DNA of 50,785 nucleotides from Stentor coeruleus (lineage: Eukaryota > Ciliophora > Heterotrichea > Heterotrichida > Stentoridae), in NCBI GenBank assembly GCA_001970955.1, contig MPUH01000489.1, positions 1-50,785 on the forward strand, read 5' to 3'. Both the position numbers and the translations under genes were made by a program. Position 1 is the stretch's first letter. Every line of letters starts with the position of its first letter. The notes below the pieces were generated by a model. The model made no database searches and had not been told where the DNA came from. It was given only the letters and a program-made list of their open reading frames with translations. Positions 41,501 through 49,822 of the stretch are shown piece after piece.

Positions 41501-43935
41501 ATGCAACTTTTATTGCATCTTTAACCCCTGATTTAAGACGTGAAGTTTTATTAACAGCAAATGAAGAGTTTTTAAGTAGTTTACCACCTGAACTTGTAGC
41601 TGAAGCACGATTACTTCAAGAAAGGTATATACATAGAGATCATTTATTAGGTAGACAACAAATACCAAAGAAAAAACAATCAGCTGAAGATGAAAAAATT
41701 ATTAGTAGTATTGTTATAGATGAAAAACTTGCAAATAGTTTACCAATATGTGAGGATTCATTATTAGAAATATTGTTTAAAGGTTTATATTTATCTACAC
41801 CAATCAGTAGAGATATAATTTCATCATTGTTCTTAGATATGACAGTACAACAACAAAACCGAAGTAAAATCCTTGATGGCCTTGTTAGCCTTTTATTAAA
41901 CATGGACAATCAATGTGAGTTTCCTCCAAGGAATTTATATGGTTCTGAGTCTTTTCTTGAAAACTATAGTAAAGTTTATGCAATTGTGTCTATAAGAATT
42001 TTAGATATCCTTCAACATATAGTTATATGCAATCCAAAAGCATCATTTGATCTTATTTCACCTATAAAATATCGTTTATTATCAATAAAATCCTTACACC
42101 CAGAAGACACTTTAGGATTCCAAGACCTCATAAGCCTTATGGATCAGAATTTATATAAAACTTCAACATCACATATAACCCCATTAATATCTCTTATATC
42201 AGCAATAGTCAATAAATTGAATAAAAAAATACCATCTTTAGATCAATTAGCCATAGACAGATTATGTAGCCTTTTAAGCTTTGAAAGTTTAAATGAAACT
42301 ACAGTGAAAATTGTTGTAGAAATAGTAACAAAACTCTCAGAAATGGAAATCAATAAAGAACAAGTTGCTAAAGCATTAAAATATCAGATAAAAACAACAG
42401 GTGAAGATATCGTAAATTACTTAAACAAATATGAAACCTCACCAAATGGGCTTAAAGAAATCCAACTTCTTCGTTTATGTAAAGTTATGACCGGAGTTGG
42501 GGAAATCGCAGAAGATATAGACATTCTTTGGACCCCATTAACTAATGTTTTAAGTGAAATAACAAAAAAAGAAACTCAGTTAGCAAGTACAACAAATCCT
42601 ATACTAAACAAACTTTTACCTTTAATCGAAGGGTTTTTTATATCCCATTACAACCGAGCATCAAGCGAAACCTTCCGTTTTTTCACTGAAAAAAACTGTA
42701 AAGTCATAAATCTCCTTATAAGACAAAACCCAAGCATTTTGACTGATACTTTCAATTCATTAGTCAAACGTTTTCCATTTTTACTTGACTTTGAAAACAA
42801 AAGAGTATATTTCAAATCAGCCTTACGTGAACTTCGTCGTGGAGGAAGTCATGATGTTATAAAACTCAATGTTCGTAGACATGAAGTTTTTATGGATAGT
42901 TTTCATCAATTAAAAGTTCGAAGTCCAGCTGAAATGCATGGGAAATTACGAGTTCAATTTGTTAATGAAGAAGGTTTAGATGCTGGTGGGGTGACAAGAG
43001 AATGGTATGAGTTATTATCAAGAGAAATGTTTAACCCTAACTATGCACTTTTTATCCCATCAGCAAATGGGGTAAGTTTTCAGCCTAATTCAATGAGTTC
43101 TATAAACTCTGAACATATACAGTTTTTCAAATTTGTAGGGAGAATTATAGGGAAATCATTATGTGATGGGTATTCACTTGATGTATATTTTACAAGAAGT
43201 TTTTATAAACATATATTAGGACAAGAGGTTACTTATCAAGATATGGAAGATTTAGATGTGGATTTTTATAAAAGCTTGAAGTATTTGATGGATATAAATT
43301 TAGATGAAAGCGAATTACATGAATATTATTTTGCTTATGAAGAAGAAGAGTTTGGAAGAGTTCAAAATAAAGAACTGGTCGCTGATGGGAAAAATAAACG
43401 GGTTACTGAACAGAATAAAATGGATTATATAAAATTATTATGTCATGTGAAAATGACTAAAAATATACAAGCGCAAATTGATGCTTTTAATGCTGGGTTT
43501 CAAGAATTAGTTCCATTAGAATTAGTGAGTATATTTGATAGTAAGGAACTTGAGCTTTTGATAAGTGGTTTACCGACTGTAGACTTGGAGGATTTGAGAA
43601 TGAATACTGAGTATCATAATTATACAGAAAATTCACAAGTTATTTTATGGATGTGGGAAGTTTTGAATGAGTTTTCTAGTGAAGAAAGAGCTGAGTTTAT
43701 ACAGTTTGTGACTGGGTCGAGTAAAGTTCCTCTTGATGGGTTTAAGGCTTTACCAGGAATTGGAGGGTTTCAGAAGTTTCAGATACATAAATGCTTTGCT
43801 AGTACTGATAGATTACCTACTGCACATACTTGTATGAACCAATTGGATTTACCTGAGTATCCTAGTAAGGAACGTTTGAAGAATAGATTGAAATTCGCTA
43901 TTAGTGAAGGAAAAGAAGGGTTTGGGTTCGTTTAA
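35593..43935 (+). CDS. HUWE1: HUWE1/UPL1/Tom1-type HECT E3 ubiquitin ligase
   Basis: 2,780 aa in one 8.3-kb frame with no intron. An N-terminal armadillo-like region (DUF908/DUF913 type) starts with WVESLQSLSDEAFLSEISQ. A UBA domain lies at about 1030-1072 (VKALVDMGFSPQVAKRALIA, then EIAMEWIF). A long Asp/Glu run lies at about 1670-1760. Repeats of the DUF4414 type follow at about 1900-2010 (FLEALPEDIRNEILAQ, FLQALPLDIRNEVISQ, FLSSLPPELVAEARLL). The C-terminal HECT domain is about 2410-2780, with GLDAGGVTREWYELLSREMF and the catalytic Cys2747 in HTCMNQLDLPEY. HUWE1 and Tom1 ubiquitinate excess ribosomal proteins, histones and others. It is shorter than human HUWE1 (about 4,370). The acidic stretch may be variable. 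Confidence 0.95.
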   Translation: MKIVETNGSAPDTVLEWVESLQSLSDEAFLSEISQTKQWNWQDLDDLSAISGILNRIDSLLVSFTKSQNFPNLLNLLDFSCILLSSTYSKSLYNSIDEILEILDLQSWAVIYKALKLLRILSSGPRTKSTKASKNTSLVHKLYVLGLGSNLNNPSPISLQDMCSTGPLKKIMFSYGQSDKDIEVPDNLKYICLNRQRTNDSLDSLIDRPLIVACQLQALSVFLQLYPDSALIQEFCKTLPEIWLLPAISELIRTPQTVEVHISAVNLLSSILDMLESSRHDTFQSQLATVAHDIFVSWDGLMLSLLREVAMQSTLQITSSNNPEFIVSVLDLTFSIDEGKHRVDISHLPAMTCFLVMMLKNSYDTRLHPGILTKAVKILSFILSHSMDMFKEVQGLQTSLGLVISHIQQFNENTEEVDENTGIKVTNASRAGVIKSLLRMIKIALAKWDPAQGSANIEIRMIVDSELMPALNESFIKKKFEIYEESLHLITHIINENTGLVSDLISSRVIISLLESLENYIPSNPKLIEIIARFLCICGFNVDGAHILQGYDTVTKLIISLGDSESSLFSSIISTNIGESLQELINSLPNIQDKIIGGCIELIKSLITSDTSNPDKFFGKVSNISKFFCQIFSTNTEIIRGFILRGGLDHTLEAFRLPILPRSFNNEFYPLTSCFKALPSGLSGQVIAKIIESLKSQSQRLQDITGPLGIIKDFSSVPESSKTGLFHILTEGDCYLEIIRVILQNWAGIANNYKDFADLLQQLSVLLRVLISEQSRLLCSEKMVDKCCEKFNISIDLSIIENPDIKSFEENLYFSCQLTIRRIFRLAMRIPSRTRQIAQEEAALAISKSLGMIFTKLIEESFELITNKTFLTYPTAYHLALQISNIMRILLHEQSTTSVMILSFYQSGGVEIFSKFLIELKNTSFQVFDQGNFSYHLVNALQILWNLSGRFLVSLAAGKYSGSNYGQQVIKVLGFENAEKVMKKMQEVVLEVLEKVSFLECGILSTHFAKSVIEILKLVSNLTKDTPIVDAKGVKALVDMGFSPQVAKRALIATGTTSIEIAMEWIFTHPEVVDLADDPEPEKSSRVMDLHQKLINALPCIPTLSTSISDLLVKIANTNESIQDNIALMLLCLIGKLANELLDESALFEITSGMAELSLGKIKGSFDQLAASIQVMQSLIVNIPEILDIVKENCFLEHAVRFLSKANEINLKEPWVGSVFSIVDILVKSGEDCKLDLVHALVRIIEINYNSSEIILKEPELISLINLLHTVTFTQEYAKEFLHIGGLKMLLLVRSTKPDAQNKSIMISWTNLLRQLCEDPCILQSSFEMSFLQSIGNKMLLDSFLKTFKPQCERNREIFNQALSNACIITRKDQVYIERNKDRKEIQGEKWGTVKTITEALAEVFNKEQQGISDLHLNSEKLISLLGDILQIYPKLISDLILLNIQVYDSLSETQTTKNFLTHLIRNIIPFRYTLKISSQKILFYYPNSEKSVTSSIYQNWIKASVKLLKSLLIKQAYKQPESPLSEIYNSLILDNNSSVVKTRKKIITEIQNVLNEHIKKNWFENEKSMTLVRCAATIIMQVLREPSKTPFATNGSVELARMLILEKYAIPRLLAEAVKGINLYFKKASSMFNLLLAPLELLIKYSLNFALKLSKPTEYLEAPIEVFHEEELSEDSPESVSEEEEEENEDDEDNEDNEENEEDDEDDDEEEEEEEEGSNESAEDQGQMNDIVIESWNTEAFWADDMEEEEEEFPRRALENRQQELFMAERALLEQENIRPHFNYRSIFRDQDENFPSSIMWGESEGDDIIQFLLQRSRANYRQELPSEPAFVRRFPESVDYIRMLGVHLSEIAQEEPLVEIDNASEEDFHEIAEVPEPAVSDPPRLEEQQRPIPEENKSQIPEGIDPSFLEALPEDIRNEILAQYQRPPRNENVANEEFLQALPLDIRNEVISQQRPPAQRSAAPDVDNATFIASLTPDLRREVLLTANEEFLSSLPPELVAEARLLQERYIHRDHLLGRQQIPKKKQSAEDEKIISSIVIDEKLANSLPICEDSLLEILFKGLYLSTPISRDIISSLFLDMTVQQQNRSKILDGLVSLLLNMDNQCEFPPRNLYGSESFLENYSKVYAIVSIRILDILQHIVICNPKASFDLISPIKYRLLSIKSLHPEDTLGFQDLISLMDQNLYKTSTSHITPLISLISAIVNKLNKKIPSLDQLAIDRLCSLLSFESLNETTVKIVVEIVTKLSEMEINKEQVAKALKYQIKTTGEDIVNYLNKYETSPNGLKEIQLLRLCKVMTGVGEIAEDIDILWTPLTNVLSEITKKETQLASTTNPILNKLLPLIEGFFISHYNRASSETFRFFTEKNCKVINLLIRQNPSILTDTFNSLVKRFPFLLDFENKRVYFKSALRELRRGGSHDVIKLNVRRHEVFMDSFHQLKVRSPAEMHGKLRVQFVNEEGLDAGGVTREWYELLSREMFNPNYALFIPSANGVSFQPNSMSSINSEHIQFFKFVGRIIGKSLCDGYSLDVYFTRSFYKHILGQEVTYQDMEDLDVDFYKSLKYLMDINLDESELHEYYFAYEEEEFGRVQNKELVADGKNKRVTEQNKMDYIKLLCHVKMTKNIQAQIDAFNAGFQELVPLELVSIFDSKELELLISGLPTVDLEDLRMNTEYHNYTENSQVILWMWEVLNEFSSEERAEFIQFVTGSSKVPLDGFKALPGIGGFQKFQIHKCFASTDRLPTAHTCMNQLDLPEYPSKERLKNRLKFAISEGKEGFGFV

Positions 43936-44165
43936 TAGGCTAATATACTTGGAGTTAATATGGAATTAGAAAATATTTTAAGGAAAATCCTTTAAAATAT
44001 TAAGTTTTGATTGGGATGGAGGTAAAAAGTTAGACTTTTTATTTACTTTTTTATGTAAATTATTAAGCTTTTGTATAAGGGAAGAGAGGATTTGCGGAAT
44101 AAGATATGATTTGATGAAAAATATGATAAAAGATATGGAAAATTTAAATTCGTATGAAATTTAGA
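43936..44165. other. convergent intergenic region
   Basis: 230 bp, G-rich and C-poor on the plus strand to the end, so it follows the HECT gene's 3' flank pattern and not that expected for the minus-strand HSP10 gene. Confidence 0.5.
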
Positions 44166-44468
44166 TTATTCTAGAACTGCTAAGATTTCTGAGTCTTTGT
44201 AAATAGTGTATTTCTGGTCTTGGAATTCAAAAGCTTGCCCACCGTAAGCTGGAAGAAGTACTTTTTGGCCTGCTTTTACCCCGATTTCTTGGAAATTACC
44301 ATAGTCATCATGGGTCCCTGGACCAGCTGAGACAACTTCACCGACTTGAAGGTCCTTTTCTGCTGATTCAGGTAATAAAATGCCTCCTGCTGACTTTTTA
44401 GGAGCATCAAGGCGCTTTATCACAACTCTGTTGAGCAAAGGTGTGAATTTCCTGAACTGGCTAAACAT
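44166..44468 (-). CDS. HSPE1: mitochondrial 10-kDa chaperonin (HSP10/GroES)
   Basis: 100 aa, the usual length. GroES signatures: LLNRVVIKRLDAPKKSAGGI (11-30), the mobile loop KSAGGILLPESAE, VGEVVSAGPGTHDD, then IGVKAGQKVLLPAYGGQAFE and a C-terminal EILAVLE. It caps the Hsp60 chaperonin in mitochondria. The basic and aromatic start (MFSQFRKFTPL) could be a short targeting sequence that is not cleaved. It begins 55 bp downstream of the spinster-like transporter stop on the same strand, a very short gap for a separate promoter. Confidence 0.95.
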   Translation of the reverse strand: MFSQFRKFTPLLNRVVIKRLDAPKKSAGGILLPESAEKDLQVGEVVSAGPGTHDDYGNFQEIGVKAGQKVLLPAYGGQAFEFQDQKYTIYKDSEILAVLE

Positions 44469-44523
44469 TTTTATTTTCTACTTACATAAATTAGTTTTCA
44501 ATCTATTAAACCTAATTACCTAA

Positions 44524-45966
44524 CTAAAATAAATTTTCTGTATTGACTCCATCTGTTTTAATCAAACTTTGAGACTCATCTTTCTTTTTTTTGCAAAAAT
44601 TCTTGCATATATGAGCCCAAGTTGATCCATGAAATCTCTAAATATCAATCACTGAAGCATTCCACGCAATACCCCAAAAAACAACAGAAATAATTAGCCA
44701 TAGGAACGTTAAAAGAATGCCAACATACTCACCGAAATTATCAAACCAAGCACCAATAATAGAATGACTAGGAAGACCACCTAAAGAATGCATAAAAAAC
44801 ATTGAAATAGAGTTAGCATGTCCTCTTAAATGGATTGGTACTGACATCATTATTGCTATAGCTGTTGGAGCTATGGTTATTGCAAATAAAAACTCGCCAA
44901 ATACTAAACCTATAAAGAAAACTATAAAATTCCCAGGTTTTGATAAAAAACTCGAAAATAATAACCCAAGCACAGTTATTATCAAACCAATAAAAATACT
45001 AGTTAGCATAATCCATGAAGATTTTTCAACTCTGTAACATTCTAGTTTTTCATTAGAAATTTGATCATTTTTTTTCATGTCTTCATATTTTTTCATAATT
45101 CTTGAAAGAATGTATGACCCTAATCTTGTCCCGATAATTCCACAAAGCATAGTGTTTGCCCCTAGAGAATAAGTTGCTATGCTTCCTGATATATGATAAA
45201 AACTTTCAACAAAATATGGAGTCTATATGAAAATTACCCAAAATGCTAGTCCTCCAGTAGTGAATCCATAAGCAGAATACCCAATAACAAGACATAAATA
45301 AAGATAATTCCCAAATAAAATTCTTAACGCTGTGGTGAATTTTTCCCTTTCCTCTCCTTCTTTTTTCGCATAATGTTTCGGGTCTTTGTAGCTCAAAAAT
45401 AACGTAAGCATAAAAGGTATCATAACAACAGTTTCAAAAATAAATGGGTAATGCCACCCTTTAAATAAATTACTAATTTGAGTACCATAAACAATCCCTA
45501 AAGCCATACCTAAAGGTTGTGCTGAATAATAAATTCCAATCCATTTAGTCCTTTTTTCAACTGGAGCACAATCTATAATAAACGGAGGAGCTAAACAAAT
45601 AAAAAAACCTTCACCAAAACCAACTAGTAAACGAGCAACTCCAAGCATTAAAAAGTGCTTTGAAATAAAAGTTAAAAATACGGCTCCTGACCAAATGAAA
45701 AGTCCTGCACTTATTAAATACTGTGGATGAATATATTGAGATAAATATGAGGCAATAGGGCTTGATATTATAACACCTAAGGCAAATAAAGATCCTGCAA
45801 GCCCAGCTTGAGAAGAACTTAATCCAAGACCTCCATGAATTTTTTTCTCAAGCTTTTGAAGTACTGCAGCAAAAGCACCTCTATCTATAAAAAGTAAAAT
45901 GCTTATTAACGTAAACAAAGTAAGAATCATAATTGGACTTAGCTTACAAAATTCAAGTTTCACCAT
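44524..45966 (-). CDS. spinster-like MFS transporter (3 exons)
   Basis: Two 15-nt introns (45223-45237 and 44638-44652) join three frames into 470 aa with about 12 membrane helices. Motifs of the spinster (SPNS) group: LLFIDRGAFAAVL in helix 1 (SPNS has NYMDRxxxAGVL), SSSQAGLAGSLFALGVII, ARLLVGFGEGFFICLAPPFI (SPNS TRGLVGVGEASYSTIAPT), and IYYSAQPLGMALGIVYG. Spinster proteins export sphingolipids or lysophospholipids, some from lysosomes. The conserved Asp and Arg of helix 1 are kept (ID-R). The last exon (44524-44637) encodes a short soluble Lys-rich tail. The HSP10 gene follows after 55 bp. Confidence 0.85.
44638..44652 (-). other. 15-nt intron 2 of the spinster-like gene
   Basis: Coding strand GTGATTGATATTTAG, phase 0. 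Removing it adds 37 codons after WNAS, ending in TAG at 44524. A is at position 10. Confidence 0.78.
45223..45237 (-). other. 15-nt intron 1 of the spinster-like gene
   Basis: Coding strand GTAATTTTCATATAG, phase 0. Removing it joins LAFW to TPYFVESFYH and continues the membrane helices. A is at position 10. Confidence 0.9.
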
Positions 45967-46679
45967 TTATCCATTGTTCATTTTTTTCCTATTCGTTAAG
46001 GCTTAATTATTAATATATTGGTTTTAAGTATTGTATAACTGAAGATATAAAAAATTTAGAAGAATATTTTATTTATGTTAGCTGCACTAAAGTATATGTT
46101 TAAAACTTTGATATTATTGAAGTGTTAGATATAATCCTAGTCATAGAGANTTGAAGTGTTAGATATAATCCTAGTCATAGAGAGTTTTGAAATATTAATA
46201 AATATAGTAAGTTTTATATAAAGAAAGCAAAAATAGTCATTTGGATATTATAAAAATGTTGCTAATATATATATTTTTATATATCATGTTGCTGATATTT
46301 AAGATTAAGTTGATTTAAGAGATCAAACTCTTAAAATCTTGTATTTAAGTACTTGAAATATATAAGTAAATATTATTAGAAAGAAGGTGCTAGAAAAACT
46401 GCTTTGAAAGGATGATGATAGTTAAGTTTGAGGTTGGAAGTGAAAAGTAAAAAGAAATTTGAGGAATTATAAGGATGAATAGAGGGAAAATGATTTAAAG
46501 CGAATTAGGATGAATAAGATGTGGGAATATTGAAGGACTGAGCTTTTGGATAAAATTGTGATACTTATAAAATCTATTATTTTACTTAAATCCATTTTCT
46601 TCCTCATCACATAAAAATCAACTTAAACTTCTACCATAAGCATCATAATTTTCTAACTAAATCTATTCTCTTAACCTAC
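45967..46679. other. intergenic region with an assembly duplication
   Basis: Upstream flank of the transporter, AT-rich to about 46380; G-rich and C-poor 46380-46560; then C-rich, the 3' flank of the inositol kinase gene. It contains the 33-bp duplication around N 46150. Confidence 0.55.
46117..46183. repeat. 33-bp direct repeat around a single N (assembly join)
   Basis: 46117-46149 and 46151-46183 are identical, separated by N at 46150. Confidence 0.88.
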
Positions 46680-47441
46680 TTAAAGGAGTTTTCTCCATAT
46701 CTTAATAACATTCTCAAGCCCTTCTATAACATTCCCATCAACCTGTCCATGAGCATCTTCAGCATGAGCAAAGTCAATATATCTAACTTGACATCTTCCA
46801 TTCTTCCCATTAATAAAAAGCACACTACTCGCTTTAAAATGTTTTTCTGTATTTCTCTCAAACCATGCTTTAATTTTCTCAGTCTCTTGTATAAAATGTT
46901 CAACAACTCTAACTTGAAGTGCTCCTTGATCCATAACAATTTTCTTAAAATAATCATGTATATTATCATCAGTGATAGTCATAAAAGCTTCTTTTTTAAC
47001 TAATTGTTCAACTTTTTCGCCTTGATTATTTTTTACAACAAGTCCAGAAATTCTAAAACCAAGTGACCCTGTTGTTGTAAGTTTATTTTTAGCTTCTTGA
47101 TTACGGATTGTTTCTTCAGTATGATGAGAAGTCCATGTTATACGACCAAGTTTACAATCCATGATATTAGGATGTTCATAGTTTGTAAGAAGGTTTTCAA
47201 GGACAATGTAATGATTACCATTACGTTCTTCGACACCATAAAATTGAGGGGCTAAGACTCGGAAATCTCTATAGAGTGGAGTGTCTTGAGATGCCATCCA
47301 TTGGAAAAAGCCAATTTCATTTTGCTTGGATTTCTTTAAGAGACGGTCACCTTCGAATATCATAATCCCTGCGTGACCACCTGCTTGACTGTCGGAATAT
47401 TCTTCATTTGTTCGGACTTTACCAACTTTAGCCTCTTCCAT
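46680..47441 (-). CDS. inositol polyphosphate kinase (IPMK/IP6K family)
   Basis: 253 aa, no intron, the compact size of IPMK. Family motifs: QAGGHAG (19-25), the catalytic PxxxDxKxG as PNIMDCKLG (91-99), RISGLVV (about 129-135), the SSLL-like ASSVLFI (about 204-210), and the IDF metal motif as YIDFAHAED. Members phosphorylate IP3, IP4 or IP6 to higher inositol phosphates and pyrophosphates in the nucleus or cytosol. Which substrate is used here cannot be told. The 5' flank on the plus strand is G-rich and the 3' flank C-rich. A decayed fragment of a second copy lies about 330 bp upstream. Confidence 0.92.
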   Translation of the reverse strand: MEEAKVGKVRTNEEYSDSQAGGHAGIMIFEGDRLLKKSKQNEIGFFQWMASQDTPLYRDFRVLAPQFYGVEERNGNHYIVLENLLTNYEHPNIMDCKLGRITWTSHHTEETIRNQEAKNKLTTTGSLGFRISGLVVKNNQGEKVEQLVKKEAFMTITDDNIHDYFKKIVMDQGALQVRVVEHFIQETEKIKAWFERNTEKHFKASSVLFINGKNGRCQVRYIDFAHAEDAHGQVDGNVIEGLENVIKIWRKLL

Positions 47442-48606
47442 TAATTTTTATAGTCATTTAGAGATAATAGAGTATGAGATTTATGGATAAGGTTTATGGA
47501 GTTATTGGGATGATTTTAGAGAAATTAGATGATTAAGTTAAAAATTGGATTAGAATTGATGGGGTTTTTTTGGATTTTTGGAAAGAGGATTAAGTGATGA
47601 AGTTTGGTTAATAATATGCTTTTATTGTTGAATGAGCTTGTGGGATTTTTTTTATTTTTGAAGTCTGTTTTATGATTCAAGAATTTTTTTTTGTGAAGAA
47701 GGTTATGTTTACAAATGGGTAAATGTGATGCGAGTGGCTATTTTAGGAAAATCTTCATATCCCAGCTTTCTCAGTATGATGAAAATCAGTTATACGACCA
47801 AATTTACATTCCAAAATATTAAAAAATACTCATAGTTTGTAATAAAATTTTCAAGGAAAATGTAATGATTACCCTTGTATTCTTCAAAACCATAAAATTA
47901 AGAGGATAAGACTCGGAAATTTCAATAGAGAGGAGTATCTTAGGCTGCTTTGAATTAGAAAAAGCTAATTAGTTTTAAAATAAAACAAGAGAAAATATTT
48001 TTTTAGTTGGGTTAATAAAATAACTTGAAAAATTAGAGAATACGAAATCAAAGATATTTTATATAATTAACATTATAGATATTAAGATTTAAAAAAATAT
48101 AATTTCATTAAATAAAGTTTCAGTGTAAATCTATTGGAATTTCAGATAATTAGATTTTATAACTATAGTCTTTTTGATATAAAAACAATCTAGACTATAA
48201 TTTTTTTTTTATATTCAATTTATTTCTTTTTGCAAACCTGGATTAAAATTTATTATCTTTACACAATTTTAGTGATTCTATAAAACTATTAATTCATCCT
48301 TCAAAGTAATTTAAAGTTTTATCTATAGCCTAATTTTATTTAAAATCTTTCTATTGATTTACTTACCTTATAATTTTGAAAATTTATTTTGAAATTATTT
48401 ATTATTCTAACTCTCTATATCAATAAGATTCTTCTCACCTATTAAAATAACTAATTCCCTCTAATAATAACACATTTACCTATATATAAACTCATAAGTA
48501 CTTAAAATAAATTATCATAAACTTCATTCTAAAAAAAATGAGTCAAAAAAATAAGATTTTAGTATTTTTACATGCATAAAATACACATTCTGATATAATT
48601 AAATTT
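47442..48606. other. intergenic region with an inositol kinase gene relic
   Basis: The 5' flank of the inositol kinase gene is G-rich to about 47700. A decayed partial copy of that gene follows (listed separately). The rest is AT-rich, turning A/C-rich from about 48290 up to the small MGC gene. Confidence 0.55.
47768..47966 (-). pseudogene. decayed partial copy of the inositol polyphosphate kinase gene
   Basis: The plus-strand sequence aligns at nucleotide level with about 47113-47330 of the intact gene: shared runs include agtatgatga, ttatacgacca, ctcatagtttgtaa, aatgtaatgattacc and taagactcggaaat. It corresponds to the region around the N-terminal half, including PNIMDCKLG, and has base changes, small indels and a damaged frame. 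It has the same orientation as the gene and lies upstream of it, so it is a dead tandem duplicate. Confidence 0.85.
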
Positions 48607-48810
48607 ATGGGATGTATAATAATATGCAAGAAATTTGATAAGAATCTTAAAGTGAATAAAATCAGAGACAAAACAAAAGATAGGTATCCTGTCCTTAAAG
48701 TTTCTAACAAAAATCCAGTGCTTCACACAGAAAACAGAATAAAATTACATACAATTCTAGAGGTTAGATCTTTCTTAGAAAACTCATTAGATGGGTTTAA
48801 CTATAAATAA
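48607..48810 (+). CDS. small MGC protein A of a tandem pair (67 aa)
   Basis: The N terminus MGCIIICKKF predicts myristoylation at Gly2 and palmitoylation at Cys3 and Cys7. The C-terminal half has a conserved block shared with the neighbouring frame at 49634: RYPVLKVSNKNPV and KLHTILEVRSFLENSLDG, separated by a variable stretch. No fold is recognised. The 5' flank is A/C-rich and G-poor, as for active plus-strand genes here. It is probably a small membrane-attached adaptor of unknown role. No homologue comes to mind. Confidence 0.6.
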   Translation: MGCIIICKKFDKNLKVNKIRDKTKDRYPVLKVSNKNPVLHTENRIKLHTILEVRSFLENSLDGFNYK

Positions 48811-49633
48811 TCTATTTGTATTTTTTATAACAAAAATTTGCAAACAAAAATAATGTAATTATATATATGATTGTTTATATTATCTTAAAAGATCTTAAAA
48901 GTCAAAAAAAATTTGTTAAATATAAAGGATGGAAATTTTCTAATTGTATTTGATAGTTCTTGTAATTTTTAGTAAAATTTTTTGTTGTTGTGCTATTGAA
49001 GTTATTAAATAATTTTTAGGTAAAGAGTATGTTTAAAATAAAGATTTGTATTATAAAATTGTTATTTCCTAAAGATATAATTGAGTGCAGTAATTTTTTT
49101 TTTATCTAACTATGCATAAGAAAACAAAATAGTTTTTCATTTATATAATCAATATCTTATATAACAACTTTATAGAATAGTTTTTAATCAACTTAGATCT
49201 TTATAAAGAAAGCATAAATAAAACAGATTTGATTTGAAGATTAAAAAAAAATATTTTGAATTATAGATAAAACTCCTAATAAAAACAGCAAAAAGTTTAA
49301 GTTTAAAATAGAATATCCTTGATTTATAATACCAATATAATTAGAATTAATCTTTAATATAATATTTATCAATTCTTGCCATAAAACGATTTCAAAAGCG
49401 AAAACTTTATAGTTTTTTCAAAACATCAAGACTTATTTATTTATTTCATAAAAGAATCAAAAATAATTAAATAAAGTCTTATAAAATTTTAATTAATAAA
49501 ACTATGTAAAACCTTTCTTTCACTCTGAAAATCATCTTTTAAAGGTATATTTCATTGAATTCCTATCAAAAATATATTTTCAGTCTTATAATGTTATTTA
49601 ATTACTAAGAAAATGGCTATAATAAACATAGAA
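48811..49633. other. AT-rich intergenic region between the small MGC genes
   Basis: No frame or repeat of note. The flank before the second gene is AT-rich with a slight C excess. Confidence 0.5.
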
Positions 49634-49822
49634 ATGGGATGTACTATCATGAGAAGACAATTAAAATCTGATTCATTTTACCAGCTAAGGACAGATATTT
49701 CAACAAATAAATATCCAATACTTAAGATATCTTCACCTAATTTCATTGCATTTATTGGGAAAAAAAAACTTCACACTATACTTGAAGTCAAATCTAACCT
49801 TGAAATATCAACAGATGATTAA
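49634..49822 (+). CDS. small MGC protein B of a tandem pair (62 aa)
   Basis: The start is placed at 49634 (MGCTIMRRQL), not the in-frame ATG at 49613, because MGC aligns with the first residues of the neighbouring paralogue. Gly2 and Cys3 are predicted acylation sites. The C-terminal half (KYPILKISSPN, then KKLHTILEVKSNLEISTDD) is clearly homologous to the block in 48607-48810: KLHTILEV is identical, with conservative changes around it. The middle and the basic residues after MGC differ. Function unknown. The conserved part is probably a peptide that binds another protein, while the N terminus anchors to membrane; this is inference. Confidence 0.62.
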   Translation: MGCTIMRRQLKSDSFYQLRTDISTNKYPILKISSPNFIAFIGKKKLHTILEVKSNLEISTDD

